Source: Weissella confusa (GTDB lineage: Bacteria > Bacillota > Bacilli > Lactobacillales > Lactobacillaceae). From it: a DNA stretch of 64,000 nt. The stretch is taken from assembly GCA_014332815.1 (NCBI GenBank), contig JACSZT010000008.1, positions 120,988-184,987 of the forward strand, given 5' to 3'. A program made the position numbers and the translations under genes. Under the pieces are notes generated by a model that saw nothing but the letters and a program-made list of their open reading frames with translations, was not told the DNA's origin and searched no databases. Below are positions 34,588 to 43,374 of the stretch, piece after piece. Positions within the stretch are counted from its first letter, which is position 1. Each line of letters opens with the position of its first letter.

Positions 34588-35607
34588 ATGAAATTACGAC
34601 ATGCAGTTTACGCGGTGGGGTTGGCACTCGCTTTGATTGGCATATCGAAGCCGGTTTCAGCAGACACATTGCCCGCATATGATATTACAGCGGACATTCC
34701 AGCTTCTCAAATTGACAAGAACAACTTGTCATCGATTGATTTGAAGCTGGCACCAGGCCAGAAAGAGCAAGTAACGTTCTATATTAAGAACAATACGGAT
34801 TCAGAAATGACGCTTCGTTTGACTGGTGGTACAGCGACAACACGCGAAAATGGTAAGGTGAACTACGTTACAGGTAGCCAAAACGTAACGGGACAAGTGC
34901 CATATAAGGTTGGTGATACCATTGACATTCAAAGTAGTGTCACAATTCCAGCTCAAGGCCAAACGTCAGTTCAAGGAACAATCACGATGCCTGATCAAGC
35001 ATTCGCGGGACAACTAGTGGGTGGTGTCTCGTTTGTACGATCAACAACTTCAAATACGGCGTCTGAAATTCCAGTTATTCTACAAAACGATACAACGCCA
35101 GTAAAGCCTGTGCTTAAAGTGGGCAAAGCAAGCCTGAACGACTTGTCAGCTGACCGTGTATTGGGTGTTACTTTGAGCAACAAGGCAAATACGTTGGTTA
35201 AGGATGCAACTGTTACGACTAGTGTGACTGATAAGAATGATAAGGTTGTTTACGAAAAAGATGGCAATGTCGATATCGCACCACAATCAAGTTTTACATT
35301 CGACATTAAGAAGAACATTAAGTCAATCAAGGTTGGCACATATAAGGTGCACGTGACTGTTGCGTCAGGTGATGTTAAAACAACTGAAACGCGTACATTA
35401 AAGGTTACTGCCGCGCAAGTTGCACAATTGGCAGGACAACAAGTGAATTCGGCTGATGATTGGAAGAATCCATCTAATTGGTGGAAGCTATTAATCTGGC
35501 CAATCGTTGTCTTTGTTGTTGTATTCTTGGCAGGTCGTTACCTCTTGCCAAAGCGCCGTCTTAAGCACAACGGACCACGCGAAGATTTGAAGCGTAAGGA
35601 AGATTAA
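34588..35607 (+). CDS. DUF916 and DUF3324 domain cell-surface protein (second of a pair)
   Basis: Paralogue of the preceding gene, 339 residues. Signal peptide (cleavage near PVSA-DT), DUF916 (about 25-155; SSIDLKLAPGQKEQVTFYIK, SEMTLRLTGG), DUF3324 (about 165-275), a TM helix (about 297-318; WPIVVFVVVFLAGRYLL) and a very basic cytoplasmic tail (PKRRLKHN...LKRKED). Shared stretches with the first copy include TITMP and GGVSF. Start at ATG 34588, with AGGGG 10 nt upstream; TTG 34582 is too close. The pair probably arose by tandem duplication and divergence. Confidence 0.85.
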   Translation: MKLRHAVYAVGLALALIGISKPVSADTLPAYDITADIPASQIDKNNLSSIDLKLAPGQKEQVTFYIKNNTDSEMTLRLTGGTATTRENGKVNYVTGSQNVTGQVPYKVGDTIDIQSSVTIPAQGQTSVQGTITMPDQAFAGQLVGGVSFVRSTTSNTASEIPVILQNDTTPVKPVLKVGKASLNDLSADRVLGVTLSNKANTLVKDATVTTSVTDKNDKVVYEKDGNVDIAPQSSFTFDIKKNIKSIKVGTYKVHVTVASGDVKTTETRTLKVTAAQVAQLAGQQVNSADDWKNPSNWWKLLIWPIVVFVVVFLAGRYLLPKRRLKHNGPREDLKRKED

Positions 35608-35616
35608 TATATCGTC

Positions 35617-35650
35617 AAAAAGAGGTTAGTCGATGACTAATCTCTTTTTT
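35617..35650 (+). terminator. Terminator after the DUF916 pair
   Basis: AAAGAGGTTAGT/ACTAATCTCTTT stem (one G-T pair), 5-nt loop, then T6. Confidence 0.92.
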
Positions 35651-35652
35651 AT

Positions 35653-35668
35653 TTCACAAGCTTGTGAA
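35653..35668. repeat. Perfect 16-bp palindrome upstream of the DUF606 transporter
   Basis: TTCACAAGCTTGTGAA, a perfect palindrome in an AT-rich, gene-free stretch 169 bp before the next gene. It has the size and symmetry of a dimeric repressor site. It is an inside-out arrangement of Rex-like arms (TTCACAA then TTGTGAA), not a canonical Rex box. Confidence 0.5.
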
Positions 35669-35836
35669 GAAAAATCAATCATATAAAATTTAAAACAGCT
35701 TAGAATAGGCGTTTCTAAAAATAAAAAGCGTTATTTTTCACAAAATAGATTGCTCAAAATGCTTGCATTACATCTTTAAAGGCTTACAATAATAAAGCAT
35801 TCATTAATAACGATTTTATTTTTTAGGAGAAGAGCA

Positions 35837-36790
35837 GTGAATTTTGTATTTCTAGGTTTGTCATTGTTTGCTGGTTTCATGCTTGCGAACCAAAACCCTA
35901 TTAACGCTGATATGAAGAAGGTGGTGGGCTCACCATTTATTTCAGCAGCGATCTCATTTTTGGTTGGTTCAGTCTTTTTGGCGATTGTTAGTGCCGTAAA
36001 GTCACACCAAGTATTTCCAACGATGACCTTTATTCAATCAAACCCAGCTTGGATTTGGTTGGGTGGTGTACTAGGTGCCATTTATTTGACATCAAACGTG
36101 TTGCTATTCCCACGTTTGGGAGCTATTCAAACAGTTGTTTTGCCAATCCTTGGCCAAATCTTGATGGGTACGCTTATTGATACGTTTGGTTGGTTTGGTT
36201 CACAACCAATTCCTTTGACGGCACTACGTGTTATTGGTGTGATTATTTTGATTGCCGGTGTGGTCGTTGCCGTTGTTTTGCCAAACGTCTTGAATAAGGA
36301 TGTTGAGGCGATGGATAAGGCAATCCAAGCCAAGGAGACGCACACTGAATTGCTAGGTTGGCGTGTATGGGCAATTATTGCCGGCGCATTCTCAGCGATG
36401 CAACAAGCTATTAATGGTCGCTTGGGTGCTTTGCTACACGCACCTGCCCAAGGATCATTCATTTCATTCTTCGTTGGATTCATCTTGATTACGATTGTTG
36501 CTTTGATCGTGGACAAGCGTTTGCCAAAGATGTCAGAATTGAAGCAAGCTAAGAGCTGGAACTGGCTCGGTGGTATCCTTGGTGGTTTGTTCGTCTTTGC
36601 CAGTGTCTTGTCAGTGCCACAAATTGGTGCTGGATTGACAATTACAATGGGATTGATTGGTCAAATTGTTGGTTCTATGTTGGTTCAACAATTCGGCTGG
36701 TGGCGATCAGCTAAGATCAGCGTGTCACGCATTCAAATCTTGGGTGTTGTTGTGATGGCTGCGGGTGTGGTCTTCATTAAGTTCCTATAA
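35837..36790 (+). CDS. DMT-superfamily transporter, DUF606 (YdcZ-like), fused tandem form
   Basis: Integral membrane protein of 317 residues with about ten TM helices arranged as two five-helix DUF606 repeats, about 1-150 and 170-317. The repeats are visible as GSPFISAAISFLVGSVFL / GSFISFFVGFILITI and LGAIYLTSNVLLFPRLGA / LGGLFVFASVLSVPQIGA. Single-domain DUF606 proteins are half this size. Substrate unknown. The start is GTG 35837, with AGGAG 7 nt upstream. It is monocistronic. Confidence 0.85.
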   Translation: MNFVFLGLSLFAGFMLANQNPINADMKKVVGSPFISAAISFLVGSVFLAIVSAVKSHQVFPTMTFIQSNPAWIWLGGVLGAIYLTSNVLLFPRLGAIQTVVLPILGQILMGTLIDTFGWFGSQPIPLTALRVIGVIILIAGVVVAVVLPNVLNKDVEAMDKAIQAKETHTELLGWRVWAIIAGAFSAMQQAINGRLGALLHAPAQGSFISFFVGFILITIVALIVDKRLPKMSELKQAKSWNWLGGILGGLFVFASVLSVPQIGAGLTITMGLIGQIVGSMLVQQFGWWRSAKISVSRIQILGVVVMAAGVVFIKFL

Positions 36791-36805
36791 TTAATTGAAA
36801 TTCTT

Positions 36806-36837
36806 AAACCAGAACCGCATTGTTGGTTCTGGTTTTT
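36806..36837 (+). terminator. Terminator of the DUF606 transporter gene
   Basis: AAACCAGAACC/GGTTCTGGTTT stem, T5 tail. Confidence 0.92.
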
Positions 36838-36913
36838 GTTTACAATTCGGCAGTGACGAGTCAGACAGAGTTTGATACACTAAGCACATTATGTTTTTCA
36901 GAGAGGGGTAACC

Positions 36914-38134
36914 ATGCAAGAAAGAGAATCGAAATTAGCGAAGTTTAGTTTTCCATTGCTTGCTTCGAATTTTGCATCAGTTTTTGGTGATGGGGTGTAC
37001 CGATTTGGCTTAAATTGGTTTTTGGTTTCAAGTTACGGTAACGCACAAGTATTGGGTTGGTTAACCGGATTTGGCTTCCTGGTTTATCTGCTGAATGATG
37101 TGTATGTCGGTTCGGTATTGGATCGCTTTAATCGCAAGTGGGTATTGCTAGGGGCTGATTTGTTCGGTGCAATTGGGACGTTGACGTTGTCGATGGTGAT
37201 TAATCCTGCACATCCGCAACTTTGGTTATTGTTTGCATTAACGTTCATCTTAAATGTTGATGTTTCATTCGCTTATCCGGCAGCACGAGCTATTTTGCCG
37301 GATGTCATTAAGACGAGTGCTTTGGCACGCTTTAACGCCTGGGCATCTGCAGCCTTTTCAACTGGACAAGCTTTTGGGCCGCTGGTTGGTGGGCTACTAT
37401 TACACTTGAAGTGGATTGACCTACAATCATTCCTACAAATCTTCGGGGTGATGTTGTTAATTACAGTTGGATTGAACCTGGCAATTAAGTATCAACCAAC
37501 GCCCAAACACGAGAGCGTTCATTCAGAATCATTTTGGCAAAGTTTGATCGGTGGTTATCGCTATGTTGTATCACAGCCAAGGCTGTTCGAATCAATGCTG
37601 CTAACGATGTGGAGCAATTTCTTCTTCGAAGGATTCATCATCGCAATGCCGTTTTTGATTCAACACAGTTATCACGGAACCGCAACGGATTATTCGACCG
37701 CTTTGACGCTGGCTGCGGTAGCCGGTATCGTGGCTGGTCTGCTGTTTGCCCGTCTACCACATCTAAATTCATTGAAGACCCTTTACTGGGACTTTTATGT
37801 GTTGGGCGTTGCATTTTTATTAGGCACGTTTGTGCAAACGTTGTGGGTATTCGTCATTCTCGTGATCTTGAACGGCTTTGCACGGGCGTCATTTGTCATT
37901 AAGATTAATACCGTCCGACAACAAGATAGTGCGCCGGAATACTTGGGGCGTGTGTTTGGTATTTCATTCTTTGCTACCGATTTATTTGCACCAATCATTA
38001 CGATATCGTTTGGTTATGGCGTTTCAGAAATGGGGGAGTGGACAGTGTTCCTCCTTGGTGCCATGATGCTCGTTGGCATGTTTGTTATTAAGAAAATCAG
38101 TCGCAAGCATGCGTCGAAATTGGCGCAAGCATAA
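36914..38134 (+). CDS. MFS transporter (macrolide-efflux-like, DHA3 type)
   Basis: The 406-residue membrane protein has 12 predicted TM helices. The N-terminus KFSFPLLASNFASVFGDGVYRFGLNWFLV and the loop VYVGSVLDRFNRKWVLLGADLFG resemble MFS_3/MefA-type exporters. Macrolide specificity should not be assumed; most chromosomal homologues in lactic acid bacteria are uncharacterised. RBS GAGAGGGG precedes ATG. It is monocistronic with its own terminator. Confidence 0.82.
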   Translation: MQERESKLAKFSFPLLASNFASVFGDGVYRFGLNWFLVSSYGNAQVLGWLTGFGFLVYLLNDVYVGSVLDRFNRKWVLLGADLFGAIGTLTLSMVINPAHPQLWLLFALTFILNVDVSFAYPAARAILPDVIKTSALARFNAWASAAFSTGQAFGPLVGGLLLHLKWIDLQSFLQIFGVMLLITVGLNLAIKYQPTPKHESVHSESFWQSLIGGYRYVVSQPRLFESMLLTMWSNFFFEGFIIAMPFLIQHSYHGTATDYSTALTLAAVAGIVAGLLFARLPHLNSLKTLYWDFYVLGVAFLLGTFVQTLWVFVILVILNGFARASFVIKINTVRQQDSAPEYLGRVFGISFFATDLFAPIITISFGYGVSEMGEWTVFLLGAMMLVGMFVIKKISRKHASKLAQA

Positions 38135-38146
38135 CGCGATTTACAC

Positions 38147-38167
38147 AAAAGGCAGTGATGCCTTTTT
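38147..38167 (+). terminator. Terminator of the DHA3-type MFS gene
   Basis: AAAAGGCA/TGCCTTTTT with a GTGA loop. Confidence 0.85.
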
Positions 38168-38287
38168 ATTTTGCTTATTTAATTAAACGAATATTCATTC
38201 ACTTAAGGCGAAAAATTAGAATTACAAGTCAGAAGCCGGTAAAGTCGTGGTACACTAGAAGTAATATTAATTACAGGAGTTACCGTG

Positions 38288-38998
38288 ATGACGACAGTTT
38301 TAGTTGTTGATGATGAACCTTCTCTGGTGACACTGCTAACTTATAACCTGAAGAAGTCGGGTTTTGACGTTGTCAGTGCCACAGACGGGCCAAGTGCAAT
38401 TACAACCCTGGCAGAACAACCAATTGACATTATTCTGTTGGATGTGATGCTACCAGGAAAAAGTGGCGTTGAAGTCACCCGTGAATTGCGTGCTGAAAAG
38501 AACCGCATTCCCATTATCATGTTGACTGCTTTGGATGAGGAAGTTGATAAAATATTGGGCCTAGAAATTGGGGCGGACGATTATGTGACCAAGCCATTCA
38601 GCCCTCGTGAGGTCATTGCCCGTGTGCGGGCTGTGCTACGTCGCTTCGATGTGACGACACCTGAGAACAAAAGCGAGAATAAGACGAAGCAATTCGGTAA
38701 TATCAAAATCGATTTTGACAAGATGGTTGTGCAGCGCGATGGTGAGGTTATTAAACTGACACCGAAGGAATATGAATTGCTGGCTTATATGGCTGAACGT
38801 GAGGGACGTGTATTAAGTCGTGAAACAATTCTGCACGGTGTTTGGGGCTACGAATTTACGGGGCCTGACACACGCATGGTTGACATGCACCTTTCGCACC
38901 TGCGTGACAAGATTGAGAACGATCCAAAACATCCCGCCCATCTAAAGACGGTTCGTGGTTTTGGTTACCGTTTTGATAATCAAGCGACAGCTGAATAG
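38288..38998 (+). CDS. phoP: OmpR/PhoB-family response regulator (PhoP-like)
   Basis: The 236-residue two-component regulator has a receiver domain (about 1-118). The phosphoacceptor Asp is in IILLDVMLPG, with DDEP acidic pocket and KPFSPRE lysine. A winged-helix DNA-binding domain follows (about 138-233; LTPKEYELLAYMAEREGRVLS). ATG 38288 is preferred (AGGAG 8 nt upstream) over GTG 38285. It is cotranscribed with the following kinase (12-nt gap). The PhoP assignment (phosphate limitation) follows from similarity of the pair to PhoP/PhoR; no pst genes are in the window. Confidence 0.85.
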   Translation: MTTVLVVDDEPSLVTLLTYNLKKSGFDVVSATDGPSAITTLAEQPIDIILLDVMLPGKSGVEVTRELRAEKNRIPIIMLTALDEEVDKILGLEIGADDYVTKPFSPREVIARVRAVLRRFDVTTPENKSENKTKQFGNIKIDFDKMVVQRDGEVIKLTPKEYELLAYMAEREGRVLSRETILHGVWGYEFTGPDTRMVDMHLSHLRDKIENDPKHPAHLKTVRGFGYRFDNQATAE

Positions 38999-39009
38999 GG
39001 AGGACTATC

Positions 39010-40380
39010 ATGCAATCAGAATTAATGCATAATGCGAAACGCTTTGTCATTTTCTGGGCCTTGTTCTTCGTGCTAATCTGGGGGCTTTTCCTGGTCGCTG
39101 CGTTAACAGGTGATGAAACGCGAATGCCAAAAGCACATTTGCTGTTATTGCTGTCAATGATTTTGGCGGGTGTCGCAACGCTAGTGCTGGATTTACAACA
39201 GCAACGTCGTGATCAACACATGGCCATTTTCATTGATAAACTCCGCGATTTGCAAACTGACAATACGCGTGCCGGACACATTCTGATGCGTCCTGACGAT
39301 TCATTGGCACCGTTGGCTGAAGCGATTAATGATGTTCAACGCCTCAATCGAAATCGCATCAAGTTGTTACAACAGCAAGGTAGTACATTGGCTGCGTTGA
39401 TGGCTAATATGCCACTTGGCGCGCTACGTATTACACCAGAGCGAACGATTATTCAGACAAATCCACAAGCCCAAGCGCTTCTTGGTTTGACTCAAAATGT
39501 CGTCGGCCGACAATATGATGACGTTATTAAGAATCACCGACTATTGTCATTGTTTGAGCAGTCACTTAAGCGTCAAACGCATGTCCGCGAGTTAGTTAAA
39601 TTAGATGCGCGAATTGTCGATGTGTCACTGGTTTATTACGAGACACGCGAACGACACCACGAATTGTTGGTCTTGCTTTACGACATGACTGAGGTCACGC
39701 AAATGCAAGATATGCAGAGCGCCTTTATCGCGAATGCGTCGCACGAATTGCGCACGCCGTTGACAGCAATTTCTGGCTTTACAGAAACGCTATTGAGCGG
39801 TGCTCAGGAGGATCCAGAGGCTCGCCAAGAGTTCTTAACGATTATTCAAACGGAAACGAATCGTTTGTTAGAATTGACAGAAGATATTTTGACAATCGCC
39901 AAAGTGCCTGAACGACAGGAAACTGCCACACCAATTAAGTTGTCGGATATGGTGAATGATATATTCAAGTCCCAGGCAGAAAATGCTGACAAGCAACAGT
40001 TGACACTTCAGAATGAGGTTGCGCCATCCTTTTCGGTTACGCAGGATGCAACTGTGCTTCGTCAAATTTTGACCAACTTAATTGTTAATGCTGTTAAATA
40101 CAACCGCCACGATGGGTTGGTAAAGGTTTCTGCTATGGTCACAGCATCTGAATTTGTCGTGGCTGTTAAAGATACCGGTCTGGGGATTCCGAGTGAACAA
40201 CAAAACCGTATATTCGAGCGCTTTTATCGCATTGATAAGTCACGTAATCAAACGATACCTGGCACAGGCCTTGGGCTTGCCATTGTCAATGACCTAGTGA
40301 ATCAAGCTAAGGGTACCATTGACTTGGATAGCCAGGTTGGTGTTGGGACAACCATTACAGTGACACTACCCCTACAATAA
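39010..40380 (+). CDS. phoR: Sensor histidine kinase (PhoR-like)
   Basis: Membrane kinase of 456 residues. Two N-terminal TM helices (about 13-35 and 42-62) have only a very short extracytoplasmic loop. A cytoplasmic PAS-like region (about 125-230) follows, then HisKA (about 240-305; FIANASHELRTPLTAISGF) and HATPase_c (about 345-455; NLIVNAVKYN, KDTGLGIP, GTGLGLAIVND). The lack of an extracellular sensor domain suggests sensing in the membrane or cytoplasm, as in streptococcal PhoR/VicK-type kinases. Paired with the regulator upstream. Confidence 0.88.
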   Translation: MQSELMHNAKRFVIFWALFFVLIWGLFLVAALTGDETRMPKAHLLLLLSMILAGVATLVLDLQQQRRDQHMAIFIDKLRDLQTDNTRAGHILMRPDDSLAPLAEAINDVQRLNRNRIKLLQQQGSTLAALMANMPLGALRITPERTIIQTNPQAQALLGLTQNVVGRQYDDVIKNHRLLSLFEQSLKRQTHVRELVKLDARIVDVSLVYYETRERHHELLVLLYDMTEVTQMQDMQSAFIANASHELRTPLTAISGFTETLLSGAQEDPEARQEFLTIIQTETNRLLELTEDILTIAKVPERQETATPIKLSDMVNDIFKSQAENADKQQLTLQNEVAPSFSVTQDATVLRQILTNLIVNAVKYNRHDGLVKVSAMVTASEFVVAVKDTGLGIPSEQQNRIFERFYRIDKSRNQTIPGTGLGLAIVNDLVNQAKGTIDLDSQVGVGTTITVTLPLQ

Positions 40381-40421
40381 GTTATATTTAAAGAATTGAA
40401 TTGAAGAAAGAGGATTGTACT

Positions 40422-41054
40422 ATGTCTAATTCACGTCCAGTTGTTATCGGAGTTACTGGTGGCTCAGGTTCTGGTAAGACAACGGTTAGCCGTGAAATCA
40501 TCGAGCGTTTGAAGGGTGAGTCTGTGGTTATGATTCCACAAGACGCTTACTACAAGGATCAAAGTGATAAGAGTATGACGCAACGTGTTGCAACGAACTA
40601 TGATCACCCAGATTCATTGGATAATGATTTGTTGATTGCACAATTGAAGCAATTGTTGCAACGCGAATCAATCGAACAACCAACGTATGACTACGCTGCG
40701 CACACGCGTTCTGATAAGACGGTAACGGTTGAAGCTTCAGACGTTATTATCGTTGAAGGTGTCTTGCTGTTCACTGAACCAGAATTGCGTGACATGTTAG
40801 ACATCAAGGTCTACGTTGACACAGATGACGACTTGCGTTTCATTCGTCGCATGCAACGCGACATTGTCGAACGCGGTCGTACGACAGAATCAGTTGTAAA
40901 CCAATACTTGGCAACCGTTAAGCCTATGTATCACCAATTCGTTGAACCAACGAAGCGATACGCTGACATTATTTTGCCAGAAGGTGGCGCTAACGTTGTT
41001 GGTATTGGCATGTTGGAAGCGCAAATCCGCGCCATTCTAGATTTGCACAAGTAA
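40422..41054 (+). CDS. udk: Uridine kinase
   Basis: Pyrimidine salvage: phosphorylates uridine and cytidine. The P-loop is GVTGGSGSGKTTVSREI near the N-terminus. IPQDAYYKDQSDKSM, NYDHPDSLDNDLL and RFIRRMQRDIVERGRT are typical of Udk. Start at ATG 40422, with AGAGG 8 nt upstream, giving 210 residues; the longer frame begins at a TTG before the ribosome site. No terminator separates it from phoR, so it may be read from that promoter too. Confidence 0.95.
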   Translation: MSNSRPVVIGVTGGSGSGKTTVSREIIERLKGESVVMIPQDAYYKDQSDKSMTQRVATNYDHPDSLDNDLLIAQLKQLLQRESIEQPTYDYAAHTRSDKTVTVEASDVIIVEGVLLFTEPELRDMLDIKVYVDTDDDLRFIRRMQRDIVERGRTTESVVNQYLATVKPMYHQFVEPTKRYADIILPEGGANVVGIGMLEAQIRAILDLHK

Positions 41055-41074
41055 AAAAGAAAGTGTGACACAAC

Positions 41075-42148
41075 ATGGAAGAACGTATTTGGAATCGTAT
41101 TGTAAAGTATACTGAGTTGCAAGGAACCTCTGGTCAAGAACATGCCGTTCGCAAGGCCTTTCGTGAGGATTTGACGCCGCTCGTTGATGAAGTTGTTCAA
41201 AATGGTTTGGGCGGTATCTATGGCATTCGTCACAACGAGAATGCTGATGCGCCACGTATCATGATTGGCGCTCACATGGACGAAGTTGGTTTCATCGTGA
41301 CGCAAATTACGCCACGCGGGATGTTGGTGGTTGACCCAGTTGGTGGTTGGAACCCTTATACAGTATCGGCGCAACGCTTCACACTCTTTACACGCGATAA
41401 CCAATACCCAGTTGTGTCTTCAGCCGTATCACCACACTTTTTGCGTGAAGGTGGTGTGAATGGGGCACCGAAGATTCAAGACATTTTGTTTGATGGTGGT
41501 TTTACGTCAGCTGATGAAGCAATTTCATTCGGTGTTCACCCGGGTGACTTCATTGTGCCAGCTGTTAAAACGGAAATGTTGGCTAATGGCAAGCGCGTTG
41601 TGTCAAAGAGTTGGGACAATCGTTTTGGTTTGGTCACGATTTTGAATGCACTTGAGAACTTACAAGGTGTTGCACTGCCTAATACGTTGATGATGGGGGC
41701 TAACGTCCAAGAAGAAGTTGGTCTGCGTGGTGTCGGCCCAGCCGTTAACCAATTGCAACCTGATATTTTCTTTGCCCTTGATTCATCTGCAGCGGATGAT
41801 ACGCAATCAGAACAAGGACAAGGTCAAATGGACCACGGTGCCTTATTGCGCGTGTACGATCCGGGTGTCATTATGCCATTGCGTTTGAAGGAATTCGTCT
41901 TGGATACCGCCCATGATGCCGGTATTCCTTTGCAATACTTCGTCGCCAAGGGTGGTACTGACGCACACGGCGCACAATCACAATTGTCTGGTGTGCCATC
42001 AGTTGCAGTGGGTGTTGCGTCACGCTACATTCACACGCACCAGACGGTTTGGTCAGTTTCAGATTTTGAAGCTGCTCAAGCACTGGTTGAAACACTTGCA
42101 CAAAAGCTTGATAAGACAACTGTAAATGACATCATTTACGGTGACTAA
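41075..42148 (+). CDS. pepA: M42-family glutamyl aminopeptidase
   Basis: Dinuclear metal aminopeptidase of 357 residues. The metal and catalytic motifs are IGAHMDEVGF (His, Asp), SWDNRFG (bridging Asp), VQEEVGLRG (catalytic Glu pair), FALDSSAAD and RYIHTHQTVWS (His). It matches PepA of lactic acid bacteria, which trims N-terminal Glu/Asp from peptides. M42 enzymes form tetrahedral dodecamers. Position before ytpR recalls the pepA-trx-ytpR layout of lactobacilli, here without the thioredoxin-like gene. Confidence 0.93.
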   Translation: MEERIWNRIVKYTELQGTSGQEHAVRKAFREDLTPLVDEVVQNGLGGIYGIRHNENADAPRIMIGAHMDEVGFIVTQITPRGMLVVDPVGGWNPYTVSAQRFTLFTRDNQYPVVSSAVSPHFLREGGVNGAPKIQDILFDGGFTSADEAISFGVHPGDFIVPAVKTEMLANGKRVVSKSWDNRFGLVTILNALENLQGVALPNTLMMGANVQEEVGLRGVGPAVNQLQPDIFFALDSSAADDTQSEQGQGQMDHGALLRVYDPGVIMPLRLKEFVLDTAHDAGIPLQYFVAKGGTDAHGAQSQLSGVPSVAVGVASRYIHTHQTVWSVSDFEAAQALVETLAQKLDKTTVNDIIYGD

Positions 42149-42182
42149 TAAATAAATAAAAAAAGAAACGGAGACTGACAAG

Positions 42183-42821
42183 ATGTTGATTGCCAGCTAT
42201 AACCCAGCAGGAATGGGTGATGTTTTGGTTGTGTTGACTGCACCTGCAGCTGAGCACACCGCAACACAAAAGGGAGATGTTGTACGCCTTGCTGATAAGG
42301 ACAACAACCTTTTGGGATTGAATTTTTTGAACGCTTCACAAATTCTTGATTTGTCTGATGTTAACGGCCAAGTTATTTTGACTGAAGAACAAGTTGCCAA
42401 GTTGAACGATGTGCTTGCAACTGCTGGATTTGAGGATGTATTGGTAGCTGATACGACACCTAAGTTTGTTGTTGGGTACGTTGAGTCTGCAGAGCCACAC
42501 CCAGACTCAGATCACTTGCAAGTGACAACGACGGTCGTAGATAACGATGAGCGCGTGCAAATCGTGTCAGGCTCACCAAACATGCGCCAAGGTATTAAGG
42601 TTGTTGTTGCTAAGGTTGGTGCCATGATGCCTTCAGGTTTGATTATCTGGCCAGGTGCTTTGCGTGGTGTTGCCTCTAACGGTATGATTACATCTGGTCG
42701 TGAGTTGCGTTTACCAAACGCACCACAAGTGCCAGGTGCTTTGATCTTGCCTGACGATTTTGCCGAAGTGGGTACGCCGTTCGACGCAAGCTCAGCCGAA
42801 GCCCAAGCGTTGTTCCAATAA
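42183..42821 (+). CDS. ytpR: YtpR-family tRNA-binding-domain protein
   Basis: The 212-residue protein has an N-terminal DUF4479-type domain and a C-terminal EMAP/OB-fold tRNA-binding domain (about 98-200). The latter shows VGYVESAEPHPDSDHLQV, VQIVSGSPNMRQG and VAKVGAMMP, like the N-terminus of bacterial PheT. A free-standing YtpR is common in Firmicutes; its function is unsettled. RBS ACGGAG precedes ATG. Confidence 0.92.
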   Translation: MLIASYNPAGMGDVLVVLTAPAAEHTATQKGDVVRLADKDNNLLGLNFLNASQILDLSDVNGQVILTEEQVAKLNDVLATAGFEDVLVADTTPKFVVGYVESAEPHPDSDHLQVTTTVVDNDERVQIVSGSPNMRQGIKVVVAKVGAMMPSGLIIWPGALRGVASNGMITSGRELRLPNAPQVPGALILPDDFAEVGTPFDASSAEAQALFQ

Positions 42822-42836
42822 GACGGAGGTAACAGC

Positions 42837-43247
42837 ATGGCTGATCGTCGTCCCATCGTCTTTTATGAACGTCTAATGGAAAACTACGATGAGCAGGTTG
42901 CGCACTTGATGTTAGCTAAGACGGCTTATGTCATGTGGGCAGATTCGTCTGAAGACGCTGTTGATGTACTTGCTGAGCCGGCAGTTGAACCTGAAGTGGT
43001 TGAAACGCCAAGCGTGGCTGAACCAACTGAGCCAATTATTGTGGAAACATTGCAACCGCAAGCGGTAAAGGTGGCAGTTCCAACCAAGCCAGTTGCCTCA
43101 GTTGCGGTCAGCGAAGCACCAGTAGCGACCCATGAAAAGCATGCTCACACGCATGTTAAAACAGGTCTGGGCTTGAGTTTGGATGATATTTTATCAGAAG
43201 AGGCAAGCGTGGCTGCTAAAAGCGAAACATCGTATTTCGAAGACTAA
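42837..43247 (+). CDS. Unknown acidic low-complexity protein between ytpR and murC
   Basis: I recognise no family. The 136 residues have a short ordered-looking start (MADRRPIVFYERLMENYDEQ... to about residue 40) and a long Pro/Val/Glu/Thr-rich, probably disordered middle. The tail holds His-rich EKHAHTHVKT and a possible helix GLGLSLDDILSEE. There is no signal peptide. RBS ACGGAGG precedes ATG and it is 15 nt after ytpR, so it is translated with that operon. In B. subtilis and many lactobacilli this slot holds the DNA translocase SftA/FtsK; none is present here. Confidence 0.75.
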   Translation: MADRRPIVFYERLMENYDEQVAHLMLAKTAYVMWADSSEDAVDVLAEPAVEPEVVETPSVAEPTEPIIVETLQPQAVKVAVPTKPVASVAVSEAPVATHEKHAHTHVKTGLGLSLDDILSEEASVAAKSETSYFED

Positions 43248-43257
43248 ATAATTGTGA

Positions 43258-43295
43258 AGCCTTAACCGTGAATTATCCATGGTTAAGGCTTTTTT
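43258..43295 (+). terminator. Terminator of the udk-pepA-ytpR operon
   Basis: GCCTTAACC/GGTTAAGGC stem with 13-nt loop, then T6. Confidence 0.92.
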
Positions 43296-43311
43296 ACATT
43301 CCGCTGAGTTT

Positions 43312-43340
43312 TTGTCTGGAGGTCTTTTTACGTGTATAAT
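43312..43340 (+). promoter_or_regulatory. Predicted murC promoter
   Basis: TTGTCT (43312-43317), 17-nt spacer, TATAAT (43335-43340), 34 nt before the chosen murC start. Confidence 0.7.
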
Positions 43341-43374
43341 AGATTTTACTTACAAACAGATTGGACGAATGAAA

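Noticed and set aside
36914-38134. Macrolide resistance gene
   Set aside because: Only general similarity to DHA3/Mef-type MFS proteins; no adjacent msr/mel gene or mobile context supports a resistance determinant.
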